Shown one piece after another: positions 8,050 through 19,110 of a stretch of DNA of 64,000 nt. This DNA comes from Labyrinthula sp. Ha. Taxonomy: Eukaryota; Sar; Bigyra; Labyrinthulida; Labyrinthulaceae. A program made the position numbers and the translations under genes. Location: contig JAALGZ010000017.1 in assembly GCA_015227615.1 (NCBI GenBank), positions 1 through 64,000 of the forward strand, written 5' to 3'. Position 1 is the stretch's first letter. Every line of letters starts with the position of its first letter. The notes beneath the pieces are model-generated. The model saw nothing but the letters and a program-made list of their open reading frames with translations. It was not told the origin of the DNA and searched no databases.

Positions 8050-10956
8050 ATGGTCTGTAGTACTTGTCCTTTTTGTAAAAATACCTATAAAAATATTCAT
8101 AAACACCTACTGAAGAGACATCAAAATTGCTTTACAACTGAAGTTCTTGCTGATTATGATCTCAAAAAGTGTCGATGTGGTCGTGTGGTTAAGAGTTTGC
8201 CACATCATGCTCGCTACTGCAAACTTGCCTTGGATGTTGAATCTTCTAATGCTTCTACTCCAGTTACAACTTTTATTCAATCTGAAACTATTCAAAACAA
8301 CAAAACATTAAGCTTCACAGCATCATCTCTCTCAAAAAATTCATTTTCTAGCCTAACTGAGGATGATTTAACAACAACTGAAACCATCGAAACCGAAAAT
8401 GGAAGATTCTTACTTTCGGAGTTTAAGTTCCTACTAGATGTCTTACAAGAGGAACAACCCTCCTCTCTTGCTCTTTCTAACTCTCTAAATTTCTTGGCAC
8501 GGCTTCCACGAAAAGACACTTCACTTAATCTTACTGAAACCAAAATATTTTCTAAAACTTTTAACACACTCTGTAATGATTACAACCAATCACCCACTGC
8601 AATCAAGTTGCTCAAAATTCTTTGTCTACCTAAGCTCGTGGCTAATGCAATTGTTACCAAAAACAAGATCTCACATTTTAGAAAGAATGCTACCTCATTT
8701 CCAAACAATTTAGACGCGTCTATTTTACATGCATCTTTTAATGCATCATTTTCTTCTAAGAACACTGACTTGAAAACTAAAGTAAATCATCTACTTAAAC
8801 TTAGGAAGATTAAAAGAGCCTCTAGAGCTCTCTCTGATGATGATTCGCAGATTCAGTTTGATTTTTCTCCAGAGCTAAGGCAGCAACTCATGGAAAAACA
8901 TCCCTTTGAACAACTTTCCACTTGGAAGAACTTACCCATTTCTAATCTAAATTTCTCTCTTGACTTTGTTAAAATCATTTGTAACCAATTTTCTACAGAC
9001 ACTGCAGGTGGGATCTCAGGGTTTGACGGCACCTTACTTAAAACAATTAAGCACCTGGACTCATTTAAAAAATTTTTGCAACTCCTAATGATGGACATTT
9101 CAAAAGGAACTCAACTTTTTAAGGAAGCGTTAACTACCTCTAGACTAATTGTTCTCAAGAAACCCTCTGGTGGTCTGCGGCCCATTGCAATTGGAGAAAT
9201 CTTTTACCGCATTGCAGTGAAAGGAATTTTGCGCATGTTACCGAATTCCTTACTTTTTAACCAACTAGGCTGTGGATCAATTGGTGGAGTAGAACCTTTG
9301 ATTCATCATGCTCGAAAACAGATTTCTGATGGACGTAAAGTTTTTACATTTGATCTTAAAAATTCTTTTAATTCGGTTTCTAGAAATTTTTTAATGAAAG
9401 AACTTAAGCAAAGATGTAAACTACTGTGCAGGACATTTAACTGGAGTTACGGCTCAGCTGCAAAACTTTTCTTAGGCGATGGTAGTTTCTTGCATTCAAC
9501 ATCTGGTGTAAGACAAGGTGATCCCTTAGGCCCTTTACTCTTCTCAATTGCACTTAGTCCAATCATTCAAAAACTAGAACAAGCCCTACCTGAAGATGAA
9601 GTTTCTACTTACTTGGATGATCTAGTAATCTGTTCCAAAACTTCTGATGAAACAATGTTAATCAAGAAAGTTCAAGATGTGTTTACCTCTTTTGAAACAT
9701 CATCACATCTAAAACTCTGTAGTGAAAAGACAAAAATATTTTCCAGCTCTAATGAAGACCAGTTTCTTGGCTCAACACTCTCTCAAAATGAAACACTCTT
9801 CAACAAACACTTAGATGACTTCAATTTAAAACTAGAAAAACTTAAACTTTTGCATCATCAAGATGCCTTTTACCTGTTACGGACATGTGTCCTTCCTCAA
9901 CTTATTTTTTTTCTACGAACAACACCTGTCGATGCCAGACAATGTCAAAAGCTACATTCCTCAATCAACTCATTCATTCAATTCTTAACTTCAAAGTTTT
10001 CCTTTACACAGTTCAATTCTGATTTAATGCATTTACCCATTCGCAATGGTGGATTAGGGCTAATGTCTCCTTCGTTAATCTCTCATCATGGTTTCCAGGC
10101 AAGCAAAGAACTTTCTGAGCGACAAATGGAATCTGAAAATTTTCATTCTGAGCTCGATGTGGTTAAGCAGTCTAGTAGACTCAAGGATGCTTACAAACAA
10201 ATCATGAACAATCTCTTTGATTCATTCAATGACTTTGAAAAACTTTGTTTTGCGGAAAACTCTACTGAAATTGGTTCTAAATGGTTGCATGCACTTCTCG
10301 TAGAAGCTTCAACTAGAATTCTAAATCCAAATTTCTGTGCATCAATTTGCTCTAGATTACTTCTTTCACCTAGCTGTAGGAATGGCTGCTCTGAGGACAG
10401 AATCAACCATTTTGAGCATTGTTCATGTTTTTCTCAAGTTAAGGTTTCACGACATGAAGACATTAAAAAATGTTTAGCTGATTTTTTTAAAGAAACAAAC
10501 TGTGTTGTTTCACTAGAGCCATTTAGCAAGAACAACAATCGAAGAGCTGATCTTTTAATTTCTACTACACAAGGAAAAACCGCATTTGATGTTTCTGTTG
10601 TTTCTCTTACATCTAAAAAAAATTTTAGAACCCTTGATTCTCTGAGGGAAGCTTTGGCCTCTCTACGTTTAAACAATGATTCCAGAGAATCTTCAATTTT
10701 GCTTAGGTTAGCCGAAAATGTCTTAAGGAAAAGAGTGGCATCCAAGACCAGAGAAAATACTGGACTAGATTTTGGTGGTCAATTCCAACCGTTTGTTCTC
10801 TCTACTGGTGGTGTGGTCAGTAAAGAATCATTAGAACACGTCATTAAACAAGGTAAAAAAGACCCTGGTGAGTTGTTACGTCTGAGGTACAAGCTTTCCG
10901 TTAGTCTAACGGTACATCGAAGCTGGGCATTCAAGTTGTGTGCAAGAGGCTGTTAA
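8050..10956 (+). CDS. R2-like ORF: zinc fingers, reverse transcriptase, restriction-like endonuclease (968 aa)
   Basis: This single polyprotein would nick a specific target and reverse-transcribe its own RNA. The N-terminus has a C2H2 finger (Cys6, Cys9, His19, His24) and a second Cys/His cluster (Cys41, Cys43, His53, Cys57) for DNA recognition. The RT motifs include FDLKNSFNSV (434-443), GVRQGDPLGP (486-495) and the active site YLDD (521-524). The C-terminus has a Cys/His knuckle (Cys776, Cys780, His787, Cys791) and the PD-(D/E)xK-type nuclease core (Arg831-Arg832-Ala833-Asp834, then Asp847 in FDVSVV). There is no apurinic endonuclease domain, so it belongs to the early-branching REL-endo LINEs (R2/R4/CRE/NeSL groups), not the jockey/L1 groups. 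The frame has no interruption and the element may be active. It starts at the first ATG after the repeat array and ends at TAA. Confidence 0.9.
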   Translation: MVCSTCPFCKNTYKNIHKHLLKRHQNCFTTEVLADYDLKKCRCGRVVKSLPHHARYCKLALDVESSNASTPVTTFIQSETIQNNKTLSFTASSLSKNSFSSLTEDDLTTTETIETENGRFLLSEFKFLLDVLQEEQPSSLALSNSLNFLARLPRKDTSLNLTETKIFSKTFNTLCNDYNQSPTAIKLLKILCLPKLVANAIVTKNKISHFRKNATSFPNNLDASILHASFNASFSSKNTDLKTKVNHLLKLRKIKRASRALSDDDSQIQFDFSPELRQQLMEKHPFEQLSTWKNLPISNLNFSLDFVKIICNQFSTDTAGGISGFDGTLLKTIKHLDSFKKFLQLLMMDISKGTQLFKEALTTSRLIVLKKPSGGLRPIAIGEIFYRIAVKGILRMLPNSLLFNQLGCGSIGGVEPLIHHARKQISDGRKVFTFDLKNSFNSVSRNFLMKELKQRCKLLCRTFNWSYGSAAKLFLGDGSFLHSTSGVRQGDPLGPLLFSIALSPIIQKLEQALPEDEVSTYLDDLVICSKTSDETMLIKKVQDVFTSFETSSHLKLCSEKTKIFSSSNEDQFLGSTLSQNETLFNKHLDDFNLKLEKLKLLHHQDAFYLLRTCVLPQLIFFLRTTPVDARQCQKLHSSINSFIQFLTSKFSFTQFNSDLMHLPIRNGGLGLMSPSLISHHGFQASKELSERQMESENFHSELDVVKQSSRLKDAYKQIMNNLFDSFNDFEKLCFAENSTEIGSKWLHALLVEASTRILNPNFCASICSRLLLSPSCRNGCSEDRINHFEHCSCFSQVKVSRHEDIKKCLADFFKETNCVVSLEPFSKNNNRRADLLISTTQGKTAFDVSVVSLTSKKNFRTLDSLREALASLRLNNDSRESSILLRLAENVLRKRVASKTRENTGLDFGGQFQPFVLSTGGVVSKESLEHVIKQGKKDPGELLRLRYKLSVSLTVHRSWAFKLCARGC
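10898..10912 (+). other. Short perfect palindrome near the retrotransposon 3' end
   Basis: CCGTTAG-T-CTAACGG can form a 7-bp hairpin stem. It lies in the last codons of the ORF and is retained in the truncated copy (6977-6991), so it belongs to the minimal 3' segment present in both. R2-type RTs recognise structured 3' RNA; a role here is inference. Confidence 0.35.
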
Positions 10957-11090
10957 GGAGAAAACAATCAAAGAAGGACGAAAGAAAGAATAATTTGTGC
11001 ATTGTTTTAAGAGAAAGAGAGAAAAGGAAAAGAAACTTCTGTAACATAATTTAAAGTGTGATAAAAAGTTTAACCTTAAGGAGCTGAATT

Positions 11091-11103
11091 ACCCTAACCC
11101 TAA
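11091..11103 (+). repeat. Two telomere-type repeats at the retrotransposon 3' junction
   Basis: ACCCTAACCCTAA directly follows the element's 3' UTR and then gives way to unrelated AT-rich sequence. It reads as the target site onto which the element was primed. Where element sequence stops and target begins is ambiguous by up to five bases, because the truncated copy also ends ACCCT. Confidence 0.7.
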
Positions 11104-14100
11104 TCTAAGAACAGCAAGTTAGCTATTATAATTATGTTTTCTTGTGATAACAATTTTTGCTAATTTTTGCGAAATATTTGTGCCCTATGCATATTATAGA
11201 GTTTGATCCCTTTTCATTTGGATTTGATATTGTACCTGGAACCATTACTTTAAAACTAGGTATTTTAATCAATGTTATCAATATAGTGTTGCCCAAAATG
11301 TCAAAAAATTGGTCTGATTATTTGATATTGATTTAGTGAACTGTGAAGTGAATAACAAATCACTTTAAATATAAACATAATGGAAACAAAAATCAATACA
11401 ATTCCAAGACTGTGTGACTTAAATATATGTTCATATGAACCAAAAGTATATAGAATTTTAGATTCTAAGTGAGAAGAATGAAGTAACAATTCTTAGCTGT
11501 TGCGACAAATGATTGGTGTTTTAATATTCAAAAAGTTTCAAAAAAATAGATCACTTGTTACTTAAATCAAGTATATATATATATTTCTGTAAAATATTCG
11601 TTGTAAATATTTCAGATACTTTTTATACAAACTGGAAATTTTTATGTAGACTATAAATATTAATAGTCCTACTCATTAATATCTTTAAAATGAATGATAG
11701 AGAAATACCATTTACAAAGTTAAGGAACTTCTAAATTTACGTACTATATACTGGGAAGCTGTATTGTCATACCCCTTCTCATTATGTTATCTCCTTTTAT
11801 CAATACATACCCCCGCCAAAATAAAAAGTTGTGCACCAAATAAATTATTTGAATATTGAATTAACTAGTTTTAGTTATTGATTGTTAAGCTGTTTTTGTT
11901 ATTTTTCACTTTTATTTTAAACTATATTTTGCCATAATTTGTGGGTCTTACCTTATATCAGTTATTTCTTCTAGTTTTAATTCAGATCTGAAACTAATTT
12001 TATTTGTAAAGTAGTATCATATCCAAAATAGAAAAAGTTATTTACATATACAAATTTCTAAGGACAAGTCAATGGTTCGTTAGTTAAAATAATTCCTTTC
12101 CACATTTTCTTCTATTTATAGAATATATTCTTGTTCCTGATTCTTGTATTTCATCTGTAATATTTGTGTTCTTTAATGTTTTCGAAATAAAATTATCCAA
12201 GGATTATTATCCAATAACAGTAATTAACATTTATTTCCGAAAGCAACATGTAAATATTCATACACCAGAAGTACACGACAATGTACATACACTTTGAAAC
12301 AGTTATTTTATTTTCAACCTATTATTTCAGAAACATTTAATAAAGATCTTTGGCGAAGGTTTTACAACTGCATCTAACCTTGCATTATATTCTTCAATAT
12401 CCACGATTCTTGAGTATCGGTTTATTATAGTACCAAATATACAATTCGAAAAAACATGCTCTCAAGGTATTCTTATTCTAGTTATTTCTCTACTATTAAG
12501 ATAAATACATAAATTTTATTTTATTCTACTAAAGATTCGGTATCACTTCCTAACCCTCTTAAAATCTTATCCATGAAATATCATTAACGTAGTTCAAATA
12601 ATAGAAGCTCTGATTAGAACATACTTAACTTCGATAAAGCACACATTATGTGAAGAAAAAGTTATGAAATGTTAAATTTTATTGCGAAAAATCTAAAAGG
12701 AATAAAAATACACCAAAGTTAGTACGACATATTGGGAAATTGCAAGAAAGTTATTCCTGTGAGAAATGAGATTTATTTTAATTAATTGTTGTCGATAGCA
12801 ATATTATCGGATCATAAGTGTAGGAAGGAGTTGCAAAAAATAAAGATGCCCTTAAACATTTGCTTCATTCTTTCTTATTTTTTAACCCAAATGTGTGTGT
12901 GTGTGGGGGGGGTGTTAGTACCAACAATTATGTCAAAAGTTGGTATACGAGCAAAGTTAACCTTATTAAAATTACGAAAATTGCTTTGAACTTATGGGAA
13001 ATAGTTTCTTTCAGAAATATTTTCTATTATTTTCAACGTACATTTCGGAATAATTTCGCTATATAAGCTAAAAGTCGTATTCGAAAATATGGTATCTGAA
13101 ATTATCATACGTTGTGTAAAAAATAAAGGAAATAAGAACTTATTCGCTTATCTAAGTTTTATAGATCAAAGCTACTTATGAAGTTAGATTATCATTACAA
13201 AATGTATTAACCGAATTTACAGGGGAATATGATTGCAACAAAGCTAGGGATTTAATGGGACCCATCTCCAGTCTTTATAAAGGATATTTTTTCAAAACAG
13301 AACCATTTCTTATAAAATTTTCGTTATGAAATTTCATTGAGGAAATGCTATAGCATTCAAAAAACAAAAAATGTTTTTCTTTCATTTTCGATACGAGAAA
13401 CCAAACTCTATCTTTTTTATAACAGTGTTAATTGAAGGAGTTTGTAACATATGATTTGAAAATGACTTCAACAATACCGTAGCGGATTAAGATCCGATAA
13501 TTTACATATTTTAATAAATTCATCTTATAATAGCTTCATCCCTGATTAAAAAAACTGGAATTTGATTATGATTGATCTGATGACTTTTAAACTGAATATC
13601 TTATTATAAATCTGGTAATTTTGTGAGTTAGAGTTCGTAAGAGCTATCCAAGAAATGAGATTGTTTATTCAATTTTAGATTGTCTTGAATTTTTTTTTGT
13701 TTGGATTTATGCTTTTATCTCTATAACTTTCTAAATTATAGGAGAGAGTATATTTGTAGTTCCTTTAGTAATGTCGTATAATAAATATAAACTAGGTTAT
13801 CATAATCAAATCGCCTGTTACTTTAGATTCGTAATATATACCAAGCAATTCTGCTTATAAAAAACTATATTGTCAGCTAATATAGTTACAAAGAATATAA
13901 TAATAACTTTGCTATGTTTAAGAATATGTACTTAGAAATTTGCCTTACCAAGTTTTGTAATTCTTTTATGTCTTCCTAAGTATTATGAGTTATTTTTATG
14001 TACATAAGAGGTTTAAGAATTACACCGGGCCATCAGATGTTGTTGAGTTATAATACTTATAAATTTGGTGCCCAGCTAATATTAAGGTTTTAATCTATTA

Positions 14101-17100
14101 GCCAGAAATAAATGTCTGAAAATATGCAGAACTTTAGCTATAAATACAGAATTTTCCATATTTGAAATTAGAACCATATGATACAATACATGTTTATTTG
14201 TCTTATAAATGTTAACAATTGCTAAAACTGGTTTTATTATTTACAAAATGAATGTCTATTTACAAAAAAAATAACAGAGTTTATATAGTTTTTTGGTCCT
14301 GCACCTGGTTTACGCCCGCTAAATATACAACTGATTTGTCAATGATTTACATTTATATCTCATTAATCTAGGATTAAAACATTCAATTTTTCCAATGTAA
14401 ATATATTATAATAAAACCGTGTTATTGCTTCCATAATAAATTGAATTATTTTAATTCAAATAATACAAGCTCAATTGTTAAAGCTACTAAATCTAACTAT
14501 AACTAATCTTAATCAAAGTTTGTCCTTTGATATTATATCAGTATTCATATTATTCATAAGAGCTTACGTGTCAGAGGAGCTAAATGAATAATAAAAACTT
14601 TTAAGATGGAAGACTCTACACTAGAATATTAATAATGTTTACAGTGTAGAATTTTCATATTCTCAAAATTTTCGTTTTTTTCACTTTTGTTTATCTAGGC
14701 TCATTTCGGTCTAAAACCAGGCCATGTGACGGAGCAGCGGGACAGAAAAGGTGCTATGAATGTCGATTGGTTTTTGTAGGTTAATTTCTCTACCATTGAC
14801 AAGAATTAGAAAACATACTTTACATTAATGAAAGTTTGTTTCCTAAAATGACAATTATAGGGATTAAATAGCAGGTAGTACAGAGAATCAAGAAAAGTAA
14901 TTTATACTTAATAAATTTAATTTAAACATATATGCTAGGCATACATGCAGTTTTTGAATTGTGCTTAATGAACTTACAAATTTTAAAACTTTCTCTCCCT
15001 ATTTCAAATCAAGACCCTAAAAACCATACAGAAAATTCCTTAATCACAGAAACAGACTATGCTATTAGATTTGATAACGGGTTTTATACAATATTAAAAC
15101 ATTTAAGATATACAAGAACTTTAGCCACAACATTTTCATAATTGTCGAAATCATTAATTATGCGAACATTAACATTACTATATATGTCTTCAAGAAGGCT
15201 AACTTTCTTATCTTTATTTTAAGATACATGTTTTGAACGTATAGATGCAAAATTATTGAGAAAAACTTATTGAAGAAAGCATTAAATTGAAAAATGATTC
15301 TTAGAATCCAAAAATATCGTAGTTACTGTTGATAAGAAATCTTTTGTTTATATGTAGCCGATAATAGTTTGGTTGGTACTCATAATCATAATTATTAATA
15401 AAAATATATATTTATCGAATAACAGTTACCATTGTTCATCAGAATTTTAAGGCCTATTAAGGATTTTCTTGCAGTAATAACTATTAATAAAGTTTGAAAA
15501 TCTTCGATTGGGATACTTAACGTTTATCACGATAGAGAATCTAGAAGAATGCACGGCACAAAAAGAAAATATTACAAATCTGTCTAGATCCAAGTTTTTT
15601 TCCTAATTCCATTATCTGAATAGTTTTGTTTTTATCACGAAGCGAGCTTAATAATTTGATTCTACACAAACAAAAGGCTCACTTGCAAAGTCAAACTAAA
15701 AAAAAATAATGGTTCACGTCAAATTATACAGCCTTCTTCGACAAGACAAATATATATCTTAATTTACTCAGCTTGCATACAGTTTCGCTCTATTTGAGGG
15801 AGGGCTTATATACAAGACTTATTTTCGTTCTAACTGAGAATAACATTCATGTTTTAGTCCATAGAGTAGCACAATTTCTAAATCTCATACATATTCCTTA
15901 ACTAATCTAAACCTGAGTTTTTGCCTAACTATGTTCCAGACAGTTGAATATAATTTATCTTCTTTTCAAATCTTCACTAACAAAATATACAGTTTCTACA
16001 TATCCAAAGTATTAAATAATAGCAAGAGAGGTGTAAACCTTAGATTACTTACGTTCACTACAGAGATGCCATGGCTGCAGATTGTTCCAAGAGAATTATA
16101 TACATGATATGAATAACTTAGTGACTTTTAACTGCATAATATGGATGATGCTTTCAGTGCAGAATTATAAAATCATAGGAGAAGCAAAAAAAACTTGAAA
16201 AAGTCTTAGCTCAGCTATATACTGTACCCAATCATTTAGGACTATGGCGTAAAATATTGCAAGAACTTATTAGTCATATCACAGCATACATTTTAGATCA
16301 AATGTTTCCGTCTAGAATTAGTAGCTTCAGATCCGAGTGTGGTGCCCCTTGGATTCATATTGCAACCAATGGATTTAATAAACCCTATATTTTCATAAAA
16401 TTGAAAATGAACAGTTGGTAAGGAAATGAATTTTTTTAAACTTAGTATTATCTTTGGGTTTGGCTATATAGGCGCCAAACCAAGTATTTTTCTGCTTACA
16501 AATATGAAGAATATCTACTTCAGCAATCAGAAGAAAAATTGTATCTAATCATATTCAGCAGATATAATTGCGTTCAAGCCAAACTGGTGTGAAAATGGTC
16601 TCACAAGAATATTGATTACTCGACAAAAAACACTATGGTTCTAACTTACTTCTAGAAGTAACAGGACTCTGGTCTACTCTATAGAATTAAAGGTTTATGT
16701 TGCTTAATAATTATTTTTTCAAAAATTTATACATGGTACTATATCAATATTTAAATTTCTAGTATTAAGTATAATAAGCTTGTTCAAGTATTAAAATAAT
16801 TTGATAATTCTTAGTTTGGTTATCACTTCATTAGTCTTATAATGAATTTATGAGTTGTTTGGGTATCATAAATTGCTCATTGGTGGTACCTGGGGCTCAT
16901 AACTAGTTATACACAATGAGTAAGTTTAAATGTTTCTGAATATAGCTACAACTTGATACCGAGTATTTTATCACATTGGTTACTATTATTTTATTATGTT
17001 TTATCTCTTTTAACCTAAACATAGAAATATAGATGCGGTTACAAGTAGAATATACATACAGTTACAACTGGTATATATATATATAGTTACAGACCTTGAG

Positions 17101-18129
17101 TTATTCACTTAAGGGAACTCAAAGCACTAAGACTTAAATACAAAAGAAAATTTTACTCTTTCATATTTCACTGTCAAAACACCGAGAACTATATTCCTTG
17201 ATTAATCTTGAATCATAGTTTACAAATTAGTTGGTTTTGTTTATGAGTAGATGATAATTTTAATACCTCAAGTAAGCACAGACTATATGTCCTAATTACC
17301 CTTTGTAATGAAGAATATCAACTAGTGCATAATGGGTAAGAAAACTAATCCGCAAATAAAGCTTATTAATTTATTATGAATCTATTTTAATACTCGAAGT
17401 TTTACAGGTAATATGGTTTAGCACTATTCTAGTCTGAGACTAAATCTACATCATTTGTTATTCGAGAAGTTCATACAGTAATATCCAGTGCATCAAACTT
17501 AAGAGTACTAGGTATCTAATATAAAGTAGACATTACTGTTCTCATACAACTTACCAGTTTTCAAGAAGAGTAGGAAGTGAATCTAATCCTTTTCTCTTTA
17601 AGATTGGCTCTAACATGTCAATATGATTTTATGCTAGTTCCTCTCTAATAGGACAACATCAAATCTTTGCACGGGACTGATTATTTCAACTCAACTACTT
17701 TGTATAATGTATTGATTAGGAAAGATGGTGTTTTAAAATCATTGAGAAGCCAATGGAGATATCATCTAGTTTTCACAAGATGATTAATTGTTTGACCTCT
17801 GCTTTTGTCATTGTTCTGCCAAATAATTAAGTCCCGAAGTCAAAGTAAGCTATACTTAGTCCAAGAATCGCTAAGCTTGGAATCTTGAAATTAATCTATA
17901 TCCTTTATAAAAATATTTGGATATTATTCTTACTTTTATGTAGTTATTTCAGGGATCAAAAATATTTAAGTTAATGTACTTCTTTAGAAGGAACCAAATG
18001 GTTGATTAAGCCAGTATACCGGAGAATACGTCAGTAGTTATGGGATTACTCTGTCATTCTCTGAGAATAATATATAGATTGTGTTAATAAAAAACAACTT
18101 AAATACTAGAAAACATCTAAAACAAATCT
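11104..18129. other. Gene-poor AT-rich stretch, 7 kb
   Basis: I find no ORF that looks coding on either strand. The longest are under 75 codons and lack any family resemblance. There are short AT dinucleotide runs and one GT/G-run near 12,895-12,912. No tRNA, rRNA or element ends are recognised. It may be decayed subtelomeric DNA or long intergenic sequence. Genes made of many short exons could escape detection by eye. Confidence 0.5.
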
Positions 18130-19110
18130 CTAAACTTGTCCCAAGACAATCTCACCTACACGATCTCTATGAAAAATGGAGAAAGGAACAAATTTTCTCT
18201 GACTCAGAATAGAGTCCACAATATGTTTGTGAGCCAAATTCCTTGTTTCAACAACATATACACCTTGAGAAACCTCATCAACCAACCTACTTTTTGCTAT
18301 AGTCATTCTTGCACTTCTGAATATTTTAATCAGAAGCCGAAATCCAATGGCTAAAGCTTCTTGAGTTTTCATTTCACCGTCAAGAATCCTTAATCTGGAT
18401 GACGGCTTCAAAAACTCATCATATAGAATGAAGAGCGTCAGCAATTTTGGCGCACTCGCTGGAAGGATCGCCCAACCAATGTCTTCCTCAACACCAGTCG
18501 CATTTAGTTCTTCTACCAAATATTCTTGTTCATCTTCTTGAAGCACATTCCATGCACCAACAAGTAACTCCTTCTGTGCCTTGGTACGGGTTCCTAGCAT
18601 AGCAGATAACCTAAAGTAAGCTAATTTGTATCTGTCATCTAGAGATGAACTCATAAACTCGCGTTTGTAGCCCATCTCCGCTTCCAATAATCTGATATAA
18701 CGTGAATAAATTTCTTCTTCTGTATCACCTTCCAGAAATTTTAACAAAATTTTATACAAAGCAATTAATCTAGTTGCGGGCAAGTTTCTGAACACATTCG
18801 AACCTCTGCTAGAGTATTCTCCCATCTGTCCCATCCATGACAACATAGAGTACTTTAATAAAATTAGAAAAGCTTCTTTGCTTTCTATTGCCAGTTCTCG
18901 AATTCCAGTTAAACTTCCAGGAACAATTTCTAACAGCAGAAGCTGATCCAGATTAAACCTTGCCTCAATGCACCGTATGATAACAACTCTTGAATCATAT
19001 GGTAGGGCAGCAATACTAGGCAAGAACTTCTCACATGCTTTTTTATTTGAAATCAATTTCACGAACAATTCTTCTGGCAAGTCTCCACCAAAGAAAACTT
19101 CTTTACAAAA
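18130..19110 (-). CDS. In-frame continuation of the adenylyl cyclase beyond a TAG (326 codons)
   Basis: After the TAG at 19111-19113 the same reading frame stays open for 326 sense codons (FCKEVFFGGDLPEELFVKL...) to a stop at 18130. Such a long open frame in AT-rich DNA is unlikely by chance. The protein is helical and Leu-rich, resembling the TPR-like C-terminus of the cyclase rather than a new domain. No GT-AG intron of the tiny type used in this genome can remove the TAG, because no GT lies within ~60 nt upstream. Options are a recent inactivating or shortening mutation in a 2165-aa protein, programmed UAG readthrough, a second gene using an internal start, or an assembly error. UAG ends other genes here (for example the anoctamin), so a reassigned code is unlikely. 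Confidence 0.6.
   Translation of the reverse strand, partial: FCKEVFFGGDLPEELFVKLISNKKACEKFLPSIAALPYDSRVVIIRCIEARFNLDQLLLLEIVPGSLTGIRELAIESKEAFLILLKYSMLSWMGQMGEYSSRGSNVFRNLPATRLIALYKILLKFLEGDTEEEIYSRYIRLLEAEMGYKREFMSSSLDDRYKLAYFRLSAMLGTRTKAQKELLVGAWNVLQEDEQEYLVEELNATGVEEDIGWAILPASAPKLLTLFILYDEFLKPSSRLRILDGEMKTQEALAIGFRLLIKIFRSARMTIAKSRLVDEVSQGVYVVETRNLAHKHIVDSILSQRKFVPFSIFHRDRVGEIVLGQV

Larger units (their letters stand above)
7175..11095 (+). mobile_element. R2-like (restriction-like-endonuclease) non-LTR retrotransposon, apparently full length
   Basis: This ~3.9 kb LINE has an 875-bp 5' UTR with internal tandem repeats, one uninterrupted 968-codon ORF and a ~139-bp purine-rich 3' UTR ending at TTACCCTAACCCTAA. 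There is no poly(A) tail. It is flanked by a truncated copy on its 5' side and telomere-type repeats on its 3' side, not by rDNA as for classical R2. Sequence-specific REL-endonuclease elements that occupy telomeric arrays are known from Giardia (GilM/GilT), which makes telomeric targeting credible here. Confidence 0.85.

Noticed and set aside
7175-11095. Classical 28S rDNA-inserted R2
   Set aside because: Neither flank resembles rDNA. The 3' flank is telomere-type repeat and the 5' flank is another copy of the element.
12890-12912. GTGTGTGTGTGGGGGGGGTG run as a possible G-quadruplex or telomere variant
   Set aside because: A short simple repeat without the TTAGGG pattern; nothing around it supports a function.
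11104-18129. Several 60-70 codon ORFs in the AT-rich stretch
   Set aside because: Composition follows the background, none has a recognisable motif, and ORFs of this length are expected by chance.
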